Positions 56,521 to 63,765 of a stretch of DNA of 64,000 nt are shown here, in pieces. Source of the DNA: JBFWVJ01 sp050246795 (GTDB lineage Bacteria; Patescibacteriota; Gracilibacteria; JAUYGZ01). The stretch's first letter is position 1. Every line of letters starts with the position of its first letter. The position numbers and the translations under genes are program-made. Where the stretch lies: positions 1 to 64,000 of the forward strand of contig JBFWVJ010000008.1 of NCBI GenBank assembly GCA_050246795.1. The letters are read 5' to 3'. Below the pieces are notes generated by a model. The model was not told the DNA's origin. It worked only from the letters and a program-made list of their open reading frames with translations, and made no database searches.

Positions 56521-56926
56521 CTGAAACCTCCTGCAAAACATTCTCTACCTGATTGAGATAACCAATAGCCTGATCAAGAGTCTTCATCATTCGTACCTGA
56601 GGAAGATACTGGAAGATGTTTGACCGCTCACCGACAATGATTAGTGGCATGTCCCACGCAAGAGCAAGTCCCTGCTCAACCGCTTTGCCCTCAGACTTCT
56701 CCAGATTAAGAACAAGAACACAATCAGCTCGTTGTACATCCTCGAAATCATGAATACCCTGAGCAGTCATATACTCAACATCGTTCTGGTCAACGTCCTG
56801 CGGAACATCAATCCAGCGACTGGTTACCGTAAAGCCCTCAGCCTTGAGGCGCTCTCTGGCTGCAGCAGCTTCATCCTTCCGAACCCAAGGACCTGCGACA
56901 TATACTTTAATGCTCTTTTTACTCAT
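56513..56926 (-). CDS. DUF4406 / deoxyribosyltransferase-like protein
   Basis: A 137-residue protein. KVYVAGPWVRKDEAAAARERL, FTVTSRWIDVP, FEDVQRADCVLVLNLEKSEGKAVEQGLAL: the same fold as 54084-54656, with Glu of GKAVEQGLAL in the catalytic place. The two may act on different bases or be scavenging partners. Start set by AAAGGAAG. Confidence 0.7.
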   Translation of the reverse strand: MSKKSIKVYVAGPWVRKDEAAAARERLKAEGFTVTSRWIDVPQDVDQNDVEYMTAQGIHDFEDVQRADCVLVLNLEKSEGKAVEQGLALAWDMPLIIVGERSNIFQYLPQVRMMKTLDQAIGYLNQVENVLQEVSVG

Positions 56927-56940
56927 CATCTTCCTTTCGT

Positions 56941-59847
56941 TTATTCCATTACTCCCCATCTGTCTCCGTACTTTCCTTCGGACTTAACATGAAGATAGGG
57001 ACCAAAACCCCACTCTTCAGGAATTGGTAATTGCGGAATGGGGCGTTCCATTTCTTCCACGAATACTGCATCCACTTGCTCCATGAGTTCTGGTGGACAT
57101 TCCCACAGAAGTTCATCGTGAGTGGTAAGTCGCATATACTGACCCGCTTCTTCAAACCGATTGAAGTAGAGTCTCAGCATGGCTTCTTTAAGAATTCCCG
57201 CTGCATTACTCTGCGGCCTGAATGCAAGTACCGCTTCCGCATCGTCTCCAAGCTTCCTTTCCCACACTCCCCACTTGTTCTTCTCCCACTTGTAGACGTG
57301 GTTGAAGCGATGCACATAAGAGAAAGCGTTAGTGAGGAATCCTTGATCGGCAGCCTCTTCTCTGATGGCTGTCTGCCAATTAGGAATAGATGGAAACAGT
57401 TCCTTATAAATGCTCATCAGCTTTGAGATGAGTTTGGTGTCGTAGAGAATTCCTGTTTCTTCATAGATCTTATCCCGAGCACCATAAGCTCCCTGACCAA
57501 AATTAATAGCGTGAATCAGGTGCTTATAAAGAGAGTTTCTTTCCTTCTTGAATTCTTTCTTGATTTCAGCGAGTCTTCCGAAGAGCTGATCATCTGACCA
57601 AGAAAGCTGAGGAAGATCCCCATATGGGATTCTCTTTTCTACTTCATAGAGCGCCCATGCAGTATAGAAGCTATGGACGTCTCTCCACGCTAGTCGGATA
57701 TACTCTCGGTCATTAGCTTCTTTACCAACAAGCACTGCTTCAATACCAGAAAAGTCTCTGGCTCCCAGCATCCATCCTGGAGAAGGAACAATCAGATTGC
57801 GAATAAGATTTGCTAGTGCATCTGGGTCCTTGGGATCAGGACGAGGAAGGTTCTGCATGTTCGGCTGCTGTGATGCAAGCCTAAGGGTAGATGGATTATG
57901 CGAATACAAACAATGGACTCTACCATCTGGTTCGGTTAACATCCCACCCTTGATTCTTCCGTCCTCCTGAGTCCGTCCTACATAGCGTGATAGAAGAGTC
58001 TGAACTTCTCGGAAGTCAATGATTGTCGCATAGAGAGGATCATTCGGATACATCTTCTTAAGCTGCTTAATTGCAGACTCGTCGAAGGTAACTTTCTTCT
58101 CCTTTTTCTTCAGAACCGGCTTATGCTTCTTTACTGCTTGGTACTTTGATAGACTCTTTGTTGAAAGTTTAAACTCAAGTGGTTTGGCGTAAAGTAGATC
58201 CTTGATGGGAACCTTGGTTGGTATGAGCCCGACACAAGGATTCTCTGACTGTCCACTGAAAGTATGGTGATAGAGGTCGCAGTAGGCTTCATGATCAAGG
58301 CCCGGCTCATCAAAGTCACAATGCTTCTTTTTGGGGCCGTTGCACTGTCGGCAGGTGTTAAGCTTCTTGACCCCAATCGATTTGAAATGACTAGCCTTAA
58401 CATCCAGCGCACCGCAATTAGGACATTGCTTAGAAACCCTCTCTCCCTCCAGTGTGACCAGTCCACTGAGATCTTTGGGAGTTTTCTTGAAAACCTTAAA
58501 TGATCGTGCTTCTCTCGGAACAACTTCCTGCATCCTTTCTTTGAATTCATTCTGGAGAGTGGTTAGACGAATCTCTGCAGCCTTTCGAGCATCCTGATCC
58601 AACACTACTCCCTGAGAGGTCATGTATCTCAGAACCTCATTGAGCTTTAGAATATGCCGCTCAAAGACATCGTAGAGGCCATGTTCACGGAGATTGGGCA
58701 GCATTCCAAGCCAGTTACGTAGAGCAGCATCAGCGTCAATGGCATTATATCTTGCAGGCTCTGAGTCAGCAAGATGCTTCCACATTTCTAGATCATGCCA
58801 GTAGAATGGCGTTACGAATCCCAGTGACTTCGGCAGAGAAGAATGCAGACAATGCCATGCCAACATTCCATCCAGTGAGATTAGGTTAAAGCTTGGGATG
58901 TAAGAAATAATTCTTGGATTATCGTAGGTTTCTCCATTCCAGTTTAGTCCGTAACCACCAGAAGTAAAGAGCCTCTCGATATCTGCCATGTATTTGGCAG
59001 ACCACCAGACTGAAACCGCATCTCCGGGCTTATAGGCAAAGGAGCATCGGATAATGGCTCGGTCATCAGATTCTTCCTTTCCAATCTCTTCTTCTTTCTT
59101 ACCCTTCTTATAAGCAGTCTCAATATCATAAGAGAGGTAGGTTGAGGTTGGATTCTTCTTGAGCTCCTCAAGAAACCCGTCCACCCACTGACTGAATTTA
59201 AAGGGCTCTGGATCCAGAAGATAGTTCGGGCGTCTAATCGTCAGTCCATCAGAAGCAATCGTTAATGCGCGCTGAGCACAGAACTGGAGCAGGTTCGCAT
59301 ACTGGTGATTTCCCTGCATGATGAACGATGGATGCGGAGCATTAATCACCCAGCAGTGATAATTAAGAGACCAGAATGGGTATGAGAAATGATCTTCCCT
59401 AACAATAGGATTCTTTTCATCCCAACCAAGAATCCTAAATGCTGCAAACTTTCCAAGCGCTAAGATGACTGGAGTCTTACCGATTTCCTTACAGTGATCA
59501 ACATGCTCTCGGATTGTGACATCTAGATTCGGAGAGCAGTGCTCAATCGCAGCTTCTGTATAAGGTTGCTTGATGAGTTTGTTTTCTGGAGGACGACAAG
59601 AAAGAACGTTGTGAATCCGAAAGCCTTCTCTGAGAACACCTACTCGCTGAAGCTGCGACCAGAGATATTGACCAGCCTTACCAACAACTGGGATTCCTAC
59701 ATTTTCTTCGTCTTCACCGGCTGCTTCGAGAACAATAAGGACCCCATTATCACCAGAGCCGTGAGCAGGTACAAAGCCAGTTGGTTTTCCATAGGGTGCT
59801 TCATATAGAGGACATCCTTGACAAGAATCAGGTTTTACTAGGGACAA
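56941..59847 (-). CDS. family 4 UDG fused to exonuclease and family A DNA polymerase
   Basis: A 968-residue replicative polymerase. Residues 1-205 form a uracil-DNA glycosylase: CQGC plus CRPPEN and EHC (four Fe-S Cys), VLEAAGEDEE, APHPSF. Then a 3'-5' exonuclease: YLSYDIETA, NWNGETYDNPR, YNAIDADAALR. The PolA part has TLRLASQQPNMQNLP, motif A GARDFSGIEA, motif B KHLIHAINFGQGAYG and motif C THDELLWE. A Cys-rich insert (CPNCGALD...CRQCNG, then C...C...C) lies at ~480-570 before the fingers. The glycosylase could screen for uracil at the fork. Confidence 0.93.
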   Translation of the reverse strand: MSLVKPDSCQGCPLYEAPYGKPTGFVPAHGSGDNGVLIVLEAAGEDEENVGIPVVGKAGQYLWSQLQRVGVLREGFRIHNVLSCRPPENKLIKQPYTEAAIEHCSPNLDVTIREHVDHCKEIGKTPVILALGKFAAFRILGWDEKNPIVREDHFSYPFWSLNYHCWVINAPHPSFIMQGNHQYANLLQFCAQRALTIASDGLTIRRPNYLLDPEPFKFSQWVDGFLEELKKNPTSTYLSYDIETAYKKGKKEEEIGKEESDDRAIIRCSFAYKPGDAVSVWWSAKYMADIERLFTSGGYGLNWNGETYDNPRIISYIPSFNLISLDGMLAWHCLHSSLPKSLGFVTPFYWHDLEMWKHLADSEPARYNAIDADAALRNWLGMLPNLREHGLYDVFERHILKLNEVLRYMTSQGVVLDQDARKAAEIRLTTLQNEFKERMQEVVPREARSFKVFKKTPKDLSGLVTLEGERVSKQCPNCGALDVKASHFKSIGVKKLNTCRQCNGPKKKHCDFDEPGLDHEAYCDLYHHTFSGQSENPCVGLIPTKVPIKDLLYAKPLEFKLSTKSLSKYQAVKKHKPVLKKKEKKVTFDESAIKQLKKMYPNDPLYATIIDFREVQTLLSRYVGRTQEDGRIKGGMLTEPDGRVHCLYSHNPSTLRLASQQPNMQNLPRPDPKDPDALANLIRNLIVPSPGWMLGARDFSGIEAVLVGKEANDREYIRLAWRDVHSFYTAWALYEVEKRIPYGDLPQLSWSDDQLFGRLAEIKKEFKKERNSLYKHLIHAINFGQGAYGARDKIYEETGILYDTKLISKLMSIYKELFPSIPNWQTAIREEAADQGFLTNAFSYVHRFNHVYKWEKNKWGVWERKLGDDAEAVLAFRPQSNAAGILKEAMLRLYFNRFEEAGQYMRLTTHDELLWECPPELMEQVDAVFVEEMERPIPQLPIPEEWGFGPYLHVKSEGKYGDRWGVME

Positions 59848-59995
59848 TCTTTTTCTTCCTCCGACACTTGGAGCAGACTTCTTCGTTAAAATTTGTTGGA
59901 GCTTTTTCTTCCCTCACCCACCGAAAGCACTTCTGACAATACCATGGACCTTTACGGAAAAGGTATCGTTGAGGACGATTGGTAGATTTCTTCAC
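59828..59995 (-). CDS. 55-residue zinc-ribbon protein, GTG start
   Basis: MKKSTNRPQRYLFRKGPWY, CQKCFRWV ... EVCSKCRRKKK: two CxxC pairs flanked by basic segments. GTG overlaps the stop of the Gp88-like gene, and the 3' end overlaps the polymerase gene. Likely nucleic-acid binding. Confidence 0.65.
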   Translation of the reverse strand: MKKSTNRPQRYLFRKGPWYCQKCFRWVREEKAPTNFNEEVCSKCRRKKKIVPSKT

Positions 59996-60636
59996 TGTAC
60001 TTGTTTTAGCCAGATTGTCTGCTTCTCAGTCAGCTTCTTATTCCCGTGATAGACCAGCCCAATCCGCTGCTTTCCATCGATTGCGGGCTTGTCGTTCTTG
60101 TTCCCATCTACATAGCCAGCCTTCTTTCGGTCAGCATGAGAAGCAAAGATGCGGGAGTGTGAGAGGCTCTCATCAATATCTGAGTCCATCAGCCCTCCGA
60201 CTGACTGCACGATCTGGAAGTTCTTTGGCTGCTTCGATCTATCAAGATGCAGGGACTTGGTATAAGCATAGAACTTCTTTTCCGGAAACTGCTCAGCGAT
60301 ATGGAACCAGCTATCCATGTATTCTTGGGAGAAGAAATCTCCTGAATCATGCACCCGGACAATCTTGTTCTTGATCTTCTTGAGATCTTCAATGGCACGA
60401 GAGCGGAAAATCGTCTGTGGTCCACGAGCAATAGCGAGGTTGAATTCCCTAGTCGCTGCAACATTCTTCATCAGATAGCGACCTTGACGAGCGTAACAGA
60501 CTGTGGCACAGAGTCCAGCCTTTGGACAGGTCTTAAACCCATCAGCGCTTCTAAAGGCGGGGATATTGAACGAGATGGTGTCGAGTTTTTCGAGCTTACT
60601 ATTTCCGAACGACCATTTAAGGTGATACTTGCTCAT
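59992..60636 (-). CDS. Gp88-like phage protein
   Basis: A 214-residue protein. FNIPAFRSADGFKTCPKAGLCATVCYARQGRY, RVHDSGDFFSQEY and FYAYTKSL are the hallmarks of the mycobacteriophage L5 gp88 family (C..ag.C...CYA..G.y, hDsGDff...Y). Cys spacing suggests a metal cluster, and the fold is often compared with radical-SAM-like barrels, but activity is unproven. GAGGA precedes the ATG. Confidence 0.8.
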   Translation of the reverse strand: MSKYHLKWSFGNSKLEKLDTISFNIPAFRSADGFKTCPKAGLCATVCYARQGRYLMKNVAATREFNLAIARGPQTIFRSRAIEDLKKIKNKIVRVHDSGDFFSQEYMDSWFHIAEQFPEKKFYAYTKSLHLDRSKQPKNFQIVQSVGGLMDSDIDESLSHSRIFASHADRKKAGYVDGNKNDKPAIDGKQRIGLVYHGNKKLTEKQTIWLKQVQ

Positions 60637-60805
60637 TCTCAAATTCCTCATAGCTTTCTGCAAATTTCTTCATACAAGAATCACACATCTGATCCTCATC
60701 ATCATTTCGCCAAGGACACGCCCATGTATAGGTATCGCATTTAGTTTCCAGCCGGCACATATGACAGATGTGGATATCTGTGCAGAGCGATTTATTTTGT
60801 GGCAT
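60617..60805 (-). CDS. Cys-rich zinc protein
   Basis: A 62-residue protein: HICHMCRLETKCDTYTWACPW ... MCDSCMKKF. Eight Cys in two clusters, likely two zinc sites, with an acidic end. AGAGGAAGAAG precedes the ATG; it overlaps the Gp88-like gene by 20 bases. Confidence 0.65.
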   Translation of the reverse strand: MPQNKSLCTDIHICHMCRLETKCDTYTWACPWRNDDEDQMCDSCMKKFAESYEEFENEQVSP

Positions 60806-61070
60806 TCTTCTTCCTCTGTAATTCTTCAGCCCACTCTGCAATGGCGTCATCGAGATCTTCTCGCTCAAGTGTGATTCCGTTGCGCTCATCAGTAATCCGG
60901 TAACCGCCTGCCCATGTTTCGTAGTTGTGATAGGGCCGAGTGTTAAACTTCTCAAACCCATACACGAACTCAATCTTCAGGAAAGTGCCGTCAGTCATGC
61001 CAAGCCCCCCGATACCTTTCCGTATCATGCGGTCGAGAGGATTGAGCTGATCGAACTTTTTGTTTGGCAT
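60792..61070 (-). CDS. hypothetical protein
   Basis: A 92-residue protein (MPNKKFDQLNPLDRMIRKGIGG ... TWAGGYRITDERNGITLEREDLDDAIAEW). The C-terminal GY.v.d...gi...s.dLd.AI.eW pattern is known in small phage proteins. Function is unknown. Confidence 0.65.
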   Translation of the reverse strand: MPNKKFDQLNPLDRMIRKGIGGLGMTDGTFLKIEFVYGFEKFNTRPYHNYETWAGGYRITDERNGITLEREDLDDAIAEWAEELQRKKNATK

Positions 61071-61073
61071 CTT

Positions 61074-61241
61074 CTAATCCCCAATCACCCTAGAGTCTAT
61101 ATCCCACATAGTAAGTGAATCCGGACCTGCAGAAGAATCAACGAGCTCGACCATCTCACTAAATGACTTCTCCTCCGCAGCCTTCCCGTCCTCTGCTTCA
61201 ATCTCGAATTCGATAGTGTGACTGACTAGATATTTAGGCAT
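61074..61241 (-). CDS. small acidic protein
   Basis: A 55-residue beta-rich acidic protein (MPKYLVSHTIEFEIEAEDGKAAEEK ... WDIDSRVIGD). The fold suggests a two-strand, one-helix unit (...V.f.ieA.d...A......). No family recognised. Confidence 0.6.
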   Translation of the reverse strand: MPKYLVSHTIEFEIEAEDGKAAEEKSFSEMVELVDSSAGPDSLTMWDIDSRVIGD

Positions 61242-61246
61242 AATAT

Positions 61247-61423
61247 TTACTCTTTTGTTTTCAGGCAGTTTTTACACGTTACGGTAGGCCATGAGAGGGC
61301 ACCAACTCTCTTTTTATTTTGAAAAGGAGATCTATCTTCTGTAGTAATGGCCACGAAAATTCCACAGTTCGTAAATATGTGGCATCCATCAAGATCCCAA
61401 TGTACAATTTTGTGGATCATCAT
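61247..61423 (-). CDS. small zinc-binding protein
   Basis: A 58-residue protein: IVHWDLDGCHIFTNCGIF, then SWPTVTCKNCLKTKE. The H...H.F..CG......VtCk.CL pattern is common in small phage proteins and gives a C..C..CxxC zinc site. ATG ATG start. Confidence 0.65.
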   Translation of the reverse strand: MMIHKIVHWDLDGCHIFTNCGIFVAITTEDRSPFQNKKRVGALSWPTVTCKNCLKTKE

Positions 61424-61425
61424 AC

Positions 61426-61590
61426 TTATCTTACAATAATTGTGAGACCATCTGACTCTGAGACGACATCCAGAATCTGGAGGACGTTCATGACTTTTTC
61501 TCCGTCTGCATTAGTAGTTTCCATTACGACTCTCTTTACTACCTTTGCATTTCCCCCAGACATATAGGAGAATTCTTTCTTATCTTCCAT
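61426..61590 (-). CDS. small hypothetical protein
   Basis: A 54-residue protein (MEDKKEFSYMSGGNAKVVKRV ... VMNVLQILDVVSESDGLTIIV). Mostly beta. Overlaps the frameshifted HAD gene by 11 bases. Confidence 0.6.
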   Translation of the reverse strand: MEDKKEFSYMSGGNAKVVKRVVMETTNADGEKVMNVLQILDVVSESDGLTIIVR

Positions 61591-61928
61591 AAGATCCTCT
61601 TTCTTCTACTTCGTCCGCAACCTGCTGCCAGTTCTGAAAATGCAGACCTCGGTCATCGATGTAGAAATCAGCAATAGGCTTTCCCGGCTGGTCCCAAATA
61701 CTGCTATAGGGAATCTGGAAATAGTCCAAGTACTGAGCCATGATCTTTACCGCTCTGGGACCATCTGATCCACGACATGAGTGAATAATAATAGTATGGC
61801 CCGCTTCCTTCCATCGCTGAATGGTTTCTACTGCTCGCGGAAATGGAGCACCAAGACGATGCCCTTCAGGAACATCCTTTCTATTAGAGATCGTGTCATC
61901 AAAAATCCACCGCTAAAATTAGAGCCAT
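61580..61928 (-). pseudogene. HAD-superfamily phosphatase split by +1 frameshift at TTT TGA
   Basis: Frame 1 reads MALILAVDF then TGA (61901-61899). Dropping one T from the T5 run continues as DDTISNRKDVPEGHRLGAPF, IIIHSCRGSDG and ADFYIDDRGLHF. Joined, it gives AVDFDDTIS, the HAD DxDxT motif, so the break lies inside the catalytic site. UUU UGA allows a clean +1 slip of tRNA-Phe and matches the prfB site (CUU UGA) in form; GGTGG lies just upstream, like the prfB stimulating Shine-Dalgarno. Could be programmed, a mutation or a homopolymer error. About 115 residues when joined. Confidence 0.75.
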
Positions 61929-61933
61929 GCAAG

Positions 61934-62311
61934 TCATGTCCTTTCATATTTGGGTTTTGGTCCCGGTTTCTTTGTTGGCTGATCCAGCCGTTTTAAAGCA
62001 GAAATAGCTCTAACCTTTCGCCTTTCTCCAAGAAATGGAAGCCATCTGGTTAGAAGCTTACGAACATCATCTCTTTTTGCAGTGCTCCATTTCCATACAC
62101 TCTTGTACCGAACATTCTTATTTTTATTGTAGTTGTAGGGTCCGCTTATATGACCCACTCCAACAATAGAATTAAATTTCCGAAGAACATCTTCATCACA
62201 CATTTGAATTATGAGTACTGAACTTCGTCCTCTTCCAGTTGGTGTGACTATACTACCTTCACCTTCAAATAATCCTATTGCCCACATTTCATTTAATGTG
62301 AGCTTGATCAT
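61934..62311 (-). CDS. LAGLIDADG homing endonuclease
   Basis: A 125-residue protein. MWAIGLFEGEGSIVT carries the motif, followed by GVGHISGP and WKWSTAKRDDVRKLL. Single motif, so likely a homodimer. GGAGGAGAGA precedes the ATG, which overlaps the upstream stop (ATGA). It lies directly before the frameshifted HAD gene, which may be its target. Confidence 0.83.
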   Translation of the reverse strand: MIKLTLNEMWAIGLFEGEGSIVTPTGRGRSSVLIIQMCDEDVLRKFNSIVGVGHISGPYNYNKNKNVRYKSVWKWSTAKRDDVRKLLTRWLPFLGERRKVRAISALKRLDQPTKKPGPKPKYERT

Positions 62312-62676
62312 TCTCTCCTCCGCTTTTCTCGCATCTCTTCTTCCTCTTCCTTTTCTCGAATCCACTCTAACGCGATGTCGTCAGAAAAGGTTTCTTCTAA
62401 AAGTTTGTCCTCAAATTTCCAGTCCATCTTTTCAAGTGAGGTGAGAATCCGGTTGATCATCTCATGAGGAACAGTTGCAACCGGATCTTCGTGCTCATAA
62501 AAGATCCAGTTATCCAGTTCAGGATCGTGAGTCGCGGAAGTAATCTTAATCCCGTGAGTACCGAGAATGTGCCCAGCAATCCAGTCAATCGCTTTCTGGA
62601 AAGAGTGAAGTTCTAGATTATATCCTGGCTTTGTAGGCTTTGTTCGTCGTACTCCCGTTGTGTCTTCGTTCCACAT
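62308..62676 (-). CDS. hypothetical helical protein
   Basis: A 122-residue protein (MWNEDTTGVRRTKPTKPGYN ... ) with a middle beta part (GIKITSATHDPELDNWIFYEHE) and a strongly charged Glu/Arg tail (REKEEEEEMREKRRRE). No family recognised. Confidence 0.6.
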   Translation of the reverse strand: MWNEDTTGVRRTKPTKPGYNLELHSFQKAIDWIAGHILGTHGIKITSATHDPELDNWIFYEHEDPVATVPHEMINRILTSLEKMDWKFEDKLLEETFSDDIALEWIREKEEEEEMREKRRRE

Positions 62677-62687
62677 CTTTTTATTCC

Positions 62688-62849
62688 CTAGGAGTAGATG
62701 GAAAGAATTTTAGATATCGTTTCCTTAACCTTGGCCGCAAATACTAAGGCAGTGTTTGTGTCTGAAGGGTCCTTCTTTTTGTCGAGAATCTCCTCTGCTT
62801 GGTAACGTATATGCCGTAGTTCTGCAATGGTATTCTTATCTAGTTGCAT
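62688..62849 (-). CDS. small helical protein
   Basis: A 53-residue helical protein (MQLDKNTIAELRHIRYQAEEIL ... VFAAKVKETISKIL). Its ATG overlaps the phosphatase stop (TGATG). Probably a helical hairpin. Confidence 0.55.
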   Translation of the reverse strand: MQLDKNTIAELRHIRYQAEEILDKKKDPSDTNTALVFAAKVKETISKILSIYS

Positions 62850-63511
62850 CAAATTGCCTCGATATTTAGTTCCTCAGTTTCGTCGTCGTAAATTGCGATG
62901 TGCTTTAGGTTCGTGTCCAAACAAACATTCCCATTGATATCCGTCTGAGGTTCTTTGTGAGCGGTGTGCCCAACAATCTGCTTCTGTCCGACGTCATCTA
63001 GTTCCCACCACCTAAGCCAAGTTGGTCCGCCCCAAGGAACGATACCACCGACTGAAAAGCCTGCATCCCACATTGGGTGCTTGATTCCACTGAATGCAGC
63101 ATTGATGGCCTTTTCTTCTTCATCCTTTAGGTAGAAAGTATGCTTGTTGAATCCAGCATGACTGACCAGATAAGGTCCGACTTCTGTCCAGATCTTGAAC
63201 TTTCTCCAGATCTCCGAGGAGAACTCCTCATTCAGCAGGCGCTGTGTATCCTCTTGATAACCAGAAGAAAACCCTGTCCGCTTAAATGCATAATGGTGAT
63301 CATGATTCCCAAAGAGAAACGTAAATTTCGGATCAAAGACATGTCCGAGAATCCAAGTTGCGATCAACTTTACGAGATTGATATCATGACCAAAAGAATC
63401 AAAGAAATCTCCAAGCATCACTACACGATCAACATCTGCAAAGTATTTTTCTTCGATCTTTAACAGTTGTGAATATCTCTCGTGAACATCCGGTACGATT
63501 AGGGTTTTCAT
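62849..63511 (-). CDS. calcineurin-like metallophosphoesterase
   Basis: A 220-residue protein. LIVPDVHERY, MLGDFFDSFG, FLFGNHDHHY, LVSHAGF and VGHTAHK are the DxH, GDxxD, GNHD, H and GHT motifs in order. Binds two metals. Substrate may be nucleotides, nucleic-acid ends or protein phosphate. Start set at MKTLIVPD. Confidence 0.9.
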   Translation of the reverse strand: MKTLIVPDVHERYSQLLKIEEKYFADVDRVVMLGDFFDSFGHDINLVKLIATWILGHVFDPKFTFLFGNHDHHYAFKRTGFSSGYQEDTQRLLNEEFSSEIWRKFKIWTEVGPYLVSHAGFNKHTFYLKDEEEKAINAAFSGIKHPMWDAGFSVGGIVPWGGPTWLRWWELDDVGQKQIVGHTAHKEPQTDINGNVCLDTNLKHIAIYDDETEELNIEAI

Positions 63512-63756
63512 TTTGTACACCTAAGCCTTTTGGCATGAATTTCTAAAAATGATTTGTTGCAGCCTAAACAGAAGTCTCTGATGGTATCCACTAGTCCTTG
63601 ATGTGTTCTTAGGTAGGGAATATATTCCTTGAGTTCACGTTCACGCCAAGCCTTCATGGCAGCAGAAAGATGAGCCATCTCTCTATCTTCATCAGGAGTA
63701 TTTGGATCTATACTCCAATGTAGCCCTGCAAAACGTGGATCAGTAAAAGGATTCAT
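63508..63756 (-). CDS. hypothetical protein with Cys motif
   Basis: An 82-residue protein: FAGLHWSIDPNTPDEDREMAHL, a helical centre, then DFCLGCNKSFLEIHAKRLRC. CLGC plus a distant C and H could bind zinc. ATGA overlap with the phosphatase. Confidence 0.6.
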   Translation of the reverse strand: MNPFTDPRFAGLHWSIDPNTPDEDREMAHLSAAMKAWRERELKEYIPYLRTHQGLVDTIRDFCLGCNKSFLEIHAKRLRCTK

Positions 63757-63765
63757 CTTCTTCTC

